From Blastopirellula marina DSM 3645 (lineage in GTDB: Bacteria; Planctomycetota; Planctomycetia; Pirellulales; Pirellulaceae), in assembly GCF_000153105.1 (NCBI RefSeq), contig NZ_CH672377.1, positions 346,985 through 406,723 of the forward strand: a stretch of DNA of 59,739 nt. Direction: 5' to 3'. Of the stretch, positions 51,012 through 58,413 are shown piece by piece. Both the position numbers and the translations under genes were made by a program. A model generated the notes under the pieces. It worked only from the letters and a program-made list of their open reading frames with translations. It did not search any database and was not told the DNA's origin. Each line of letters opens with the position of its first letter. Position 1 is the stretch's first letter.

Positions 51012-51649
51012 GTTTCGTTACGGCTAACACGACTTTACCGCGACGACACGATATGCCTTCTTCTCGAACCGGCAAATTGGTGATCCTTTCAGGCCCGTCG
51101 GGGTCTGGAAAGACGACCGTTGTGCGGAAATTGCTCGCCCTGGCCGAGCCGAGATTGAAGCTAAGCGTTTCGGCCACGACGCGTCCGCCGCGTGCCGGCG
51201 AAGTTGACGGCCAGGACTATCACTTCCTGTCGACCGAAGAATTTCAACGTCGCAAAGCGGCCGGAGAGTTCCTGGAGACATTTGAAGTATTTGGCAACGG
51301 TTATTGGTACGGCACGCCGCGCAGCGAAGTCGAAGACCGCTTGCCGCAAGGGATTTCGGTCTTGCTCGAGATCGATGTCGACGGAGCGATGGAAATCGTG
51401 AAGCAGTATCCTGCCGCGGTGACCATCTTCCTGAGTCCGGGATCGCACGAAGAACTGGAACGTCGGCTCCGCGGACGCGGGACCGAACCGGAAGAAACGA
51501 TTCAACGTCGCCTGGCCGCCGCAAAACGCGAGCTGGCCGCGATGCACCAATACAAGTATCAGATTGTGAACGACGCCGGCGCCGTGAACGAGACCGTTCA
51601 AAGACTGGCGGACGTGATTCAAAACGATTCGGGAGACGATGCGCTATGA
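51008..51649 (+). CDS. gmk: Guanylate kinase
   Basis: 213 aa from ATG 51008 (ATGA overlap with yicC); ATG 51053 would give 198 aa and is also possible since neither has a good ribosome-binding site. Phosphorylates GMP to GDP. P-loop GPSGSGKTT (29-37), GMP-binding [40 protein letters not shown] and LLEIDVDGA are all present, as is the lid [13 protein letters not shown]. rpoZ begins within its stop codon, as in the standard gmk-rpoZ order. Confidence 0.95.
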   Translation: MSFVTANTTLPRRHDMPSSRTGKLVILSGPSGSGKTTVVRKLLALAEPRLKLSVSATTRPPRAGEVDGQDYHFLSTEEFQRRKAAGEFLETFEVFGNGYWYGTPRSEVEDRLPQGISVLLEIDVDGAMEIVKQYPAAVTIFLSPGSHEELERRLRGRGTEPEETIQRRLAAAKRELAAMHQYKYQIVNDAGAVNETVQRLADVIQNDSGDDAL

Positions 51650-51906
51650 TGGAAGAACTGAAAGAAGAATACATCATCAACAAGGTCGGTGGTCGCTTTA
51701 AGCTTTCGACGCTGATCCAAAAACGACTTGTCGCGCTCAACGCCGGCAGCCGACCGTTGGTGACCATCGCCAGCGAGAACAAGATGGAAATCGTTCTGGA
51801 AGAAATCAAACAGGACAAGATTCATCTCGACATGTCGAACGAAGTTCGCATCACCGGCGAAGGCGAAGGCGGTCAATTCTTTGATGACTTCGGCGGCGAT
51901 CTATGA
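51646..51906 (+). CDS. rpoZ: RNA polymerase omega subunit
   Basis: 86 aa. Starts at the ATGA overlapping the gmk stop and overlaps the next gene by ATGA (51903-51906). [20 protein letters not shown] and [20 protein letters not shown] correspond to the omega core, which wraps the beta-prime C-terminus and helps assembly; RFKL/ALN spacing and position directly after gmk fit. The tail is acidic and Gly-rich ([16 protein letters not shown]). Confidence 0.88.
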   Translation: MMEELKEEYIINKVGGRFKLSTLIQKRLVALNAGSRPLVTIASENKMEIVLEEIKQDKIHLDMSNEVRITGEGEGGQFFDDFGGDL

Positions 51907-52448
51907 GTCGACGTCGCGTCGCGATCGGAGTTACCGGAGGCGTCGCCGCCTACAAAACGGCGATGCTGGTCAGCCGCCTTGTGCAGTCTGACTTCGACGT
52001 AACGACCGTTCTGACTGCGGCCGCGAGCAAGTTCATCGGCGCGGCGACCTTCGCCGCGCTGACGGGCAAGCCGCCGGCGATCGACGCGTTTGACCCTCAC
52101 TATCCGCTTGGCCCGCATATCGAAATCGCCAAGTCGGTCGATCTCCTCTGCATTGCGCCCGCTTCGGCCGACTTCCTGGCCAAAACCGCTCACGGCGCGG
52201 CCGATGATTTGCTCAGCACGATCTATCTCGCGTTCACGGGCCCCGTACTGATGGCGCCGGCCATGAATCGGGAAATGTGGGCCAAGCCCTCCGTGCAGCG
52301 CAACGTGCAGCAGCTCGTCGACGACGGCGTCGAAATGATCGGCCCCGGCGCTGGCTGGCTCAGTTGCCGCGATCAAGGCGCTGGTCGCATGTCCGAACCC
52401 GACGAAATCTTGGCCGCTATTCAAACTCGCTTGGCGCCCCTTTCCTGA
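51903..52448 (+). CDS. coaC: Phosphopantothenoylcysteine decarboxylase (stand-alone CoaC)
   Basis: 181 aa flavoprotein of the HFCD family. Decarboxylates 4'-phosphopantothenoylcysteine in coenzyme A synthesis. Seen: [20 protein letters not shown] (FMN phosphate loop), [40 protein letters not shown] with the catalytic His, and [20 protein letters not shown] (PxMNxxMW motif). It is only the decarboxylase half of the usual CoaBC fusion; the ligase half follows as a separate gene after 10 bases. Confidence 0.93.
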   Translation: MSRRRVAIGVTGGVAAYKTAMLVSRLVQSDFDVTTVLTAAASKFIGAATFAALTGKPPAIDAFDPHYPLGPHIEIAKSVDLLCIAPASADFLAKTAHGAADDLLSTIYLAFTGPVLMAPAMNREMWAKPSVQRNVQQLVDDGVEMIGPGAGWLSCRDQGAGRMSEPDEILAAIQTRLAPLS

Positions 52449-52458
52449 GAGGGCAATC

Positions 52459-53094
52459 TTGGCCCACATCCTGATCACTTCTGGTCCGACGCGGCAATAC
52501 ATCGATCCGGTTCGTTACATGACGAACGGCTCAAGCGGCCGCATGGGATCGACGCTGGCCGCCGCCGCGATCGCCGCCGGTCATGACGTCACCATCATCT
52601 CGGGCCCCGTTCAGGTCGACTATCCTATCGAGGCCCGCGCCATCTCGGTGATCACCACCGAAGAAATGCTGGCCGCCTGCGAAGCCGAGTTCCCCCGTTG
52701 CGACGGCCTGATCGGCGTCGCCGCGCCTTGCGATTATCGGCCCGAGCGAGTCGAAGGTCACAAGATCGCCAAAACGGGAGAACCGCTCACGCTGCATCTG
52801 ATCGAAACGCCGGACGTGGTCGCGACGATGGGCGCCAAGAAGCAAGCCGCCCAGTGGGTCGTCGGCTTCGCTCTGGAGACCGAAGACGCGCGCTTCCGCG
52901 CACTGGTCAAGCTCGAGAAGAAGAACTGCGATCTGATTGTTCTCAACGGACCCGAAGCGATGAACGCCGCCGAAAATCGCGTCGAGATCCTCGACCGGGC
53001 CGGCGAGGTCGTCGCAATGCTCTCAGGCCCCAAAGAAGATGTCGCCGCCGGCATCATGCAGGCCATCCAGATCAAGCTGATGAAGTCCGAGTAA
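52459..53094 (+). CDS. coaB: Phosphopantothenate-cysteine ligase (stand-alone CoaB)
   Basis: 211 aa, TTG start with GAGAGGG just upstream. Couples cysteine to 4'-phosphopantothenate. Marks: ILITSGPTRQYIDPVRYMTN and GSSGRMGSTLAAAAIAAGHD (nucleotide-binding part), VAAPCDYRPERVEGHKIAK, and GFALETED, which match the CoaB half of CoaBC (GTxExIDPVRxxTNxSSG and AAVADYxP equivalents, the latter with Cys-Asp-Tyr here). Together with coaC it forms a split enzyme. Confidence 0.92.
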   Translation: MAHILITSGPTRQYIDPVRYMTNGSSGRMGSTLAAAAIAAGHDVTIISGPVQVDYPIEARAISVITTEEMLAACEAEFPRCDGLIGVAAPCDYRPERVEGHKIAKTGEPLTLHLIETPDVVATMGAKKQAAQWVVGFALETEDARFRALVKLEKKNCDLIVLNGPEAMNAAENRVEILDRAGEVVAMLSGPKEDVAAGIMQAIQIKLMKSE

Positions 53095-53137
53095 CAGTCG
53101 ATGCAGCACTAACCCGCAGCGCCAGCGAGCGAGAGAA

Positions 53138-53581
53138 ATGCGGTCTCCATTGAATGACACCATCGCCATCATCCTGGGAAACGAAATAAACATCGCTTTG
53201 CCAGAGATTACAAACGTGACGCGGCGCTGCTTTTCGTCTGCAGACGAAGCCGAGACGCTCTTATTTTATGACTGGCTCGAAGACCCACAGGGAGCTGTCT
53301 GCGGCCTCACGATTCATGTCGATGCCGCTTCGCCGTTCGCAGCAAATCTGACATCACGTCCTTACGTCACCTTCGATCCGTTCTTGAAGCTGTGGTTTAC
53401 CAACCAGCAAAATGGAATGGAGAGAGGCTTAGAGGCGTTTGGAGACATCGAACTGTTAGCGATGGAGAACAACGAGTATGCCGTGTTCGTCTCCACGTTT
53501 TGGCTCAAGGATGGCGACCGAGAATACTTGCAACAAGCTTTTCGTCCCCCTGCAACTCCAGTTGCGCCCCCGAGAGAATGA
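53138..53581 (+). CDS. Conserved-looking protein of unknown function
   Basis: 147 aa. No signal peptide, no membrane segment, mixed alpha/beta composition (DEAETLLFYDWLEDPQGAVC, YVTFDPFLKLWFTNQQNGME). I recognise no family and no catalytic motif. It starts 44 bases after coaB and may be co-transcribed, but no clear ribosome-binding site is visible. It ends 16 bases before the convergent thioesterase gene. Confidence 0.6.
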   Translation: MRSPLNDTIAIILGNEINIALPEITNVTRRCFSSADEAETLLFYDWLEDPQGAVCGLTIHVDAASPFAANLTSRPYVTFDPFLKLWFTNQQNGMERGLEAFGDIELLAMENNEYAVFVSTFWLKDGDREYLQQAFRPPATPVAPPRE

Positions 53582-53597
53582 GAGCCTGCATCAACGA

Positions 53598-53993
53598 TTA
53601 CGACGGCAAACGCAAATTCTTCGGTATCGGTCGCGGCTTGCCAGACTTGTCGACGCAGGCCAGTAGCGTCCGTCCGGTCGCGATCACCTCGTCGTCGCGG
53701 CGCACTTCGTAGTGATTCTCGATTCGCACCCCTTTGGCTTTAACGGTCTCGATCGAAATGCAGAGCAGGTCGTCAAAAACGGCCGGCGCGCGGTATTTGC
53801 ACTCGGCCTCGGCGACCACCAAAAAGAGCCCGGACGCTTCCATGTCGCGGTAACTAAAGCCGGCCTCGCGCAGCATTTCGGTCCGAACGACTTCAAAATA
53901 CGTGATATAGTTCGCGTGATGAACGCGTGCTTGAGCGTCCGTTTCCTGGTAACGAACGCGAATATGCATCTCGAACTTCGTGATCACGACCAC
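53598..53993 (-). CDS. YbgC/4-hydroxybenzoyl-CoA-type acyl-CoA thioesterase
   Basis: 131 aa hot-dog-fold enzyme. IRVRYQETDAQARVHHANYI then TYFEVVRTEMLREAGFSYRD contains the family motif with the catalytic Asp and the HHANY stretch, where hot-dog thioesterases of the YbgC group hydrolyse acyl-CoA. The rest (VVAEAECKYRAPAVFDDLLC) fits. Starts at 53993, 53987 and 53969 are all possible; only the last gives the typical short N-terminus. It converges with the unknown at 53138. Confidence 0.85.
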   Translation of the reverse strand: MVVITKFEMHIRVRYQETDAQARVHHANYITYFEVVRTEMLREAGFSYRDMEASGLFLVVAEAECKYRAPAVFDDLLCISIETVKAKGVRIENHYEVRRDDEVIATGRTLLACVDKSGKPRPIPKNLRLPS

Positions 53994-54108
53994 TCCGTTG
54001 GGCTACGTACAAGTTGACCGAAGATTAAGCGTATTCTATAGTTAGCGAAATCGAAAGACGTCTCTCACCACGCATTCGCGGGGTGAATTTGTCGACGAAA
54101 GGATTTCC

Positions 54109-54603
54109 ATGAGCTCTGACGGCGGATCTGGTACCGATTATTTAACGATGCGTGGGCGCGACTACCCCTCGCTGCGACAATTCACGGTGTTTCTCGAAAA
54201 TCGGGTCGGGCAACTCTTAGAAATTGTGCGCCGTTTCGAAGGCTCGAACGTCCGCATCGTCGCTTTGTCGATCAACGACGCCACGGAATGCGCCTTTGTG
54301 CGGTTCCTGCTGAGCGAACCAGAACAAGGCCGAGAGATCTTGGAACGCGCCGGCCTGGCCCTGATCGAAAGCGATCTGATCGGGATCGAACTGCCGCGCG
54401 GTCCGCAACCGCTGCTGCAGGTTTGCACGGCGCTGCTGCAAGCCGAAGTCAACATCGTCCAGGCCTATCCCCTGCTCAACACGCCCAACGATCGTCCGGC
54501 CGTCGCGCTGATGACCGACAACATCGAAATGGCGATGGAAACGTTGGCCAGAAAAAACTTCCGCATTTTGACCGAACAAGATCTGAAGTTCGACGACGAC
54601 TAA
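54109..54603 (+). CDS. Protein with two ACT domains
   Basis: 164 aa. Two tandem ACT-like units: residues about 22-95 (LRQFTVFLENRVGQLLEIVR, with the typical NxxGxL turn) and about 100-160 (PQPLLQVCTALLQAEVNIVQ). ACT domains bind amino acids and regulate enzymes. No enzymatic domain is attached, so it is probably a free-standing regulator, as planctomycete relatives annotated as acetolactate-synthase-like are. AGGA precedes the ATG. Its partner is unknown. Confidence 0.75.
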   Translation: MSSDGGSGTDYLTMRGRDYPSLRQFTVFLENRVGQLLEIVRRFEGSNVRIVALSINDATECAFVRFLLSEPEQGREILERAGLALIESDLIGIELPRGPQPLLQVCTALLQAEVNIVQAYPLLNTPNDRPAVALMTDNIEMAMETLARKNFRILTEQDLKFDDD

Positions 54604-54796
54604 TTTGGCTCATTCGCGCTAATCCGCACGATCCGTTCGATCGGCGACAAAGCCGAACTCTCTTCGCTGACGAGCGTCTGACAGGCCGAGTCGGGCACTC
54701 GCATCATTTAGAATTAACTGCACAATAAAGGATATCGCCCATCCTTGGCTCGCCGCGCGTGCAAGCCGCAGACGCTCCCCTTTCGTCTGGTCGTTC

Positions 54797-55567
54797 ATGA
54801 TTCACGTTCGCGAACTTGTCAAAGCTTACGACGATCTCCGCCGCGGCCAATTCGTCGCGGTCGATCGCGTCAGCCTGTTCGCGATGCCGGGTCAGATCTA
54901 CGGGCTGTTAGGTCCCAACGGCGCCGGCAAGACGACCGTGCTGCGAATCTTAAGCACGGTCCTTCGTCCTACCAGCGGTTCGGTTCAGGTCAACGGCTAC
55001 GATGTGGTGACCGAACCGGCGATGGTCCGCCGCCAGATCGGCTTCGTCTCGACCAACACGGCCGTCTACGAGCGAATGACTGCGTGGGAAACGGTCGAAT
55101 ACTTCGGCCGCTTATACGGCTTAGAAGAAGGCCTGCTGCAAGACCGCATGCGGATGATCTTTCAACGCCTGCGCATGGAAGAGATGCGTGACGTGCTGGG
55201 GTCGAAGATGTCGACCGGGATGAAGCAAAAAGTGTCGATCGCGCGCGCGATTGTCCACGATCCCCCGGTCCTGGTCTTTGACGAACCAACGCTGGGGCTC
55301 GACGTCTTTGTTGGCCGCGCCTTGCTGCAAATCATCGCCGAGCTGCGCGAGCAAGGGAAATGCATCATCTTTTCGTCGCACATCATGCGCGAAGTTGAAA
55401 AGCTGTGCGATCAGGTCGCGATCATGCACAAAGGAAAAATCCTCGCCGAGGGAACGCAGGCCGAACTACGCGATCGCTACTCCCAGCCCGATCTAGAAGA
55501 AATCTTCTTTCACTTGATCGGCGAACCTGAAGACATGGCCGACCATGCCGGAGCCGAGCAAAGCTAA
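54797..55567 (+). CDS. ABC transporter ATP-binding protein, NatA-like
   Basis: 256 aa. ATPase of an ABC exporter: Walker [10 protein letters not shown] (39-47), Q-loop near [20 protein letters not shown], signature [20 protein letters not shown] in place of the canonical LSGGQ, Walker [14 protein letters not shown], and H-loop [20 protein letters not shown]. The MSTGMKQK variant is usual for NatA-type sodium exporters. It lies 5 bases before the permease and forms the transporter with it. Confidence 0.9.
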   Translation: MIHVRELVKAYDDLRRGQFVAVDRVSLFAMPGQIYGLLGPNGAGKTTVLRILSTVLRPTSGSVQVNGYDVVTEPAMVRRQIGFVSTNTAVYERMTAWETVEYFGRLYGLEEGLLQDRMRMIFQRLRMEEMRDVLGSKMSTGMKQKVSIARAIVHDPPVLVFDEPTLGLDVFVGRALLQIIAELREQGKCIIFSSHIMREVEKLCDQVAIMHKGKILAEGTQAELRDRYSQPDLEEIFFHLIGEPEDMADHAGAEQS

Positions 55568-55572
55568 AACGC

Positions 55573-57321
55573 ATGAGTTGGTACAACATCAAGCTGATCC
55601 TGTTCCGCGAATTGCGCGATCAAATGCGCGATCGCCGCACGCTCTTTTCGATCGTCATCTTGCCGGTCCTGCTCTACCCGCTGATGGGTCTGCTGGTGAT
55701 GCAGGTGATGCAGTTTCGGCAGCAGAACCCGGCGCGATTGCAAATTGTCGGCGCCGCCGAGTTGCCCGATTCGCCGCCGCTCTTGGATGGTGAAAACTTC
55801 TCTAGCGACGTCATGCTCAAAGACTGGTCGCCCGAGATGTTCGAGATCGAAATTCTCGAAGCGACGATGGATCCCGAAATCATTCGCCAAACGGCGCAAG
55901 ACGCGATCGCCGCCGGCCAATTTGACGCATTGGTTTACTTTCCGCCGGGTTTCGCCGAACGGGTCGAACAGTTTCGGGATCACGTCAACGGCGACGGCCC
56001 CGCCACAACCGGCGACGCTCCGGCCGAGTTTCCCCAGCCGCAAATTTTCGTCAATTCGGCGCGAGAAAAGTCGATCGTCGCCCACCAACGCTTTTCCACA
56101 ATCTTGACGCGTTGGCGCGACAAAGTGATCGAACGCAATCTGGCGGCGCATGACGTGCCTCCAGAGGTGACCAATCCATTTACGGTCGCCGAAATCGATC
56201 TCTCCGAAGATCCGGAGCGTCGCACATTTATCTGGTCCAAGATTTTTCCGTTTATCGTCGTCGTCTGGGCGCTGACCGGCGCGTTCTATCCGGCGATTGA
56301 CTTGTGTGCCGGCGAAAAAGAACGCGGCACGCTCGAAACGTTGCTCTCAAGCCCAGCTCTACGCTCCGAAATCGTCGGCGGCAAACTGCTGGCGATCATG
56401 ACGTTTAGTATTGCGACCTCCTTATTAAATCTCGCCAGCATGGGGCTGACCGCGACGCTGGTGATGGGGCAACTCTCGGCGGCCGGCGCCGGAAGTCGCT
56501 TGAATTTTGGCGCTCCGCCCCTCTGGTCGGTCGGTTGGCTGTTGCTGGCGCTGATTCCGATGGCGGCGTTGTTCAGCGCGCTCGCTTTGGCGGTCGCCGC
56601 GCTGGCCCGCAGCAGCAAAGAAGGCCAATACTATTTGCTCCCGCTGCTGATGGTCAATCTGCCGCTGGTGATCCTGCCGATCCTCCCCTCGGTCGAAATC
56701 GGCTTGGCGAACAGTTTGATCCCGGTGACCGGCGTCTTGCTGCTGATGAAAACGTTGATGGAAGGGAACTACCATGACGCGCTGCTCTACGCTCCCGGCG
56801 TGGTGTTGGTGACGACGGTCTGCATTTGGCTCTCGATCAAGTGGGCGATTGATCAGTTCAATAACGAGTCCGTGCTGTTCAGCGAAAGCGAACGCTTTGA
56901 TGTGAAGGCCTGGGCGATTCATCTCTATCGCGATCGACTCGCAACGCCCAAGTCAGGCGCAGCAATCATGGCCGGTCTGTTGATCTTGATGATCCGCTAT
57001 TTCGCCGGCCCCCTCTTCACCCTGCCGACCACAGGCGGCGGCTTCGTCGCTTACATCTTGTCGATCCAGTTTCTCACCATCCTGCTGCCGGTCTTGCTAT
57101 TAGCGGCGCTGCTGGCCCGCAGTTGGCGCGAAACGTTTCTGCTGAAGCTTCCTTACGTGATGACAGTGCCGGCGGCGATCTTGTTGGCGATAGCGGTCCA
57201 CCCGTTTTCGATCATGCTGGGGTCGTTGGTCCGCAATCAATTTCCCGTCGACGCCCAAACGACCAAGCAGTTAGAAGACTGCTCGGCCCGGCGCTCGAAG
57301 GCTTGCCGTTTGTCGTGGTGA
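55573..57321 (+). CDS. NatB-like ABC permease, N-terminal part of a frameshifted permease-CPBP fusion
   Basis: 582 aa as read. It opens KLILFRELRDQMRDRRTLFS, has a large soluble loop (about 55-215) between membrane helix 1 and the helix at WSKIFPFIVVVWALTGAFYP, then AGEKERGTLETLLSSPALRS, the NatB signature, and more membrane helices. At about 57281 the frame breaks: the out-of-frame continuation LLGPALEGLPFVVVILLMAA runs into the CPBP motif EEFAFRG in another frame. One lost C in GAC(C)TGCTC would restore it. Function: ABC exporter permease, maybe sodium efflux. Confidence 0.85.
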   Translation: MSWYNIKLILFRELRDQMRDRRTLFSIVILPVLLYPLMGLLVMQVMQFRQQNPARLQIVGAAELPDSPPLLDGENFSSDVMLKDWSPEMFEIEILEATMDPEIIRQTAQDAIAAGQFDALVYFPPGFAERVEQFRDHVNGDGPATTGDAPAEFPQPQIFVNSAREKSIVAHQRFSTILTRWRDKVIERNLAAHDVPPEVTNPFTVAEIDLSEDPERRTFIWSKIFPFIVVVWALTGAFYPAIDLCAGEKERGTLETLLSSPALRSEIVGGKLLAIMTFSIATSLLNLASMGLTATLVMGQLSAAGAGSRLNFGAPPLWSVGWLLLALIPMAALFSALALAVAALARSSKEGQYYLLPLLMVNLPLVILPILPSVEIGLANSLIPVTGVLLLMKTLMEGNYHDALLYAPGVVLVTTVCIWLSIKWAIDQFNNESVLFSESERFDVKAWAIHLYRDRLATPKSGAAIMAGLLILMIRYFAGPLFTLPTTGGGFVAYILSIQFLTILLPVLLLAALLARSWRETFLLKLPYVMTVPAAILLAIAVHPFSIMLGSLVRNQFPVDAQTTKQLEDCSARRSKACRLSW

Positions 57322-57883
57322 TTCTGCTGATGGCGGCGCTCCCCGCGATTTGCGAAGAGTTCGCCTTCCGTGGTTTCATCCTCTCCGGTTGCGGCACATG
57401 GGGCACAAATGGGGCGCGATCGTGATCACGGCCCTCTTCTTTGGCGCGACGCACGGTATGCTGCAGCAGTCGATCACCGCGACCGTGGTCGGCATCCTGG
57501 TCGGATATCTCGCGGTGCAATCGCGTAGTCTCTACGCTTGCATGGCCTATCACGTCACCCACAACAGCCTGGCGATCGGCTTAACGGCGCTGCGCGCCGA
57601 GGGAATCCAAGCGTCCGATTGGCTGGCCTACCTCTTCAAACCGAGTCCAGCCGAGTCCGAGCTGGATCTTACGGCGATCGTCGATCAAGCATTTCCGTAT
57701 CAGCCGGTGTTGGTGGGGATTTGCGCCGTCGCGTTTGTCCTGTTGATCTATTACTTCGCCACGCTCCCGGCAACCTACTCGGACGAAGAACGTCTGCAAA
57801 AGGCGCTGACGCGTCAACCTTCGGAATCGGGCGCCGCAGCTCGCAATTCGGCGAAAGAATCGGCCGCCCGCGAACAAGCGTAG
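57281..57883 (+). pseudogene. CPBP intramembrane protease domain, C-terminal part of the frameshifted fusion
   Basis: Between about 57281 and 57390 one frame encodes LEGLPFVVVILLMAALPAIC then EEFAFRGFILSG (motif EExxxR); from about 57390 on another frame continues RHMGHKWGAIVITALFFGAT then HGMLQQ (FxxxH) and YACMAYHVTHNSLAIGL (HxxxN), plus a C-terminal membrane helix and charged tail ending at 57883. All three metal/catalytic motifs of CPBP proteases are thus kept but split by a second single-base loss (one T in GGTT(T)GCGG). With both shifts repaired the gene would be one fused protein of about 770 aa from 55573, a layout known in planctomycetes. A free ORF from 57350 exists but has no proper start. 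Confidence 0.75.
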
Positions 57884-58413
57884 AGCACGCTGGGCCATTG
57901 CTCCACTCATCATAGCCCGAGTGCGCAAGCCAAGGGAATGCGACGGACGCTATTTCCCGTGCCGTCCGTGTTAACCGAAAGTCCCGCTTTCCTTCTTGCT
58001 GCACGGCAATCGATCCCGCGTCCGTGCTCTCGGTCAACCGACAGACGTTGCTCGCGATTACTACCAGACTTAGGCTCTAAGCGCCCGTTTTAAACTAGCC
58101 CAGGGCGCTCGTCTCGAGAGTGACGAAGGCCTGGGTCAGCATACTACGACGAAAAGCTGACGATTGACGAAGCGCTGCCAACCCAATTGGAATCCAACAA
58201 CGCGCGGCAACGCAATCTCGTCGCGTGGTAGCGCTACCACGCGAATCCGGTGGTTGCTGACGGGGCAAGTTCGTGTCGCCTAATCTCGCGACCGACACTA
58301 GGGACATGTCATTCCAATTGGTGGACGAAACCCCCTCTGGAGGATATATTGATATCCCTTCAACCAAGCCTGCTGAAATCCAGGTGCTCCCAAGACACGA
58401 CTAGGAATTGTTA
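57884..58413. other. Long intergenic region, 530 bases
   Basis: No gene is convincing. It contains a perfect 22-bp palindrome (58222-58243) and a 16-base dyad GGATAT-ATTG-ATATCC (58342-58357), 57 bases before the next start, which may be an operator. Inverted CCCAGG/CCTGGG repeats lie at about 58099 and 58132. Remaining sequence shows nothing recognisable. Confidence 0.5.
58222..58243. repeat. Perfect 22-bp palindrome
   Basis: CGCGTGGTAGC followed directly by its reverse complement GCTACCACGCG, with no spacer. It may be a protein-binding site or part of a dispersed repeat; no other copy is seen in the window. Confidence 0.6.

Noticed and set aside
57350-57883. Independent small CPBP protease gene starting at 57350
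   Set aside because: Its first residues are out-of-frame sequence of the EEFAFRG region; the true protein frame enters only after about 57390, so it is the tail of the frameshifted fusion.
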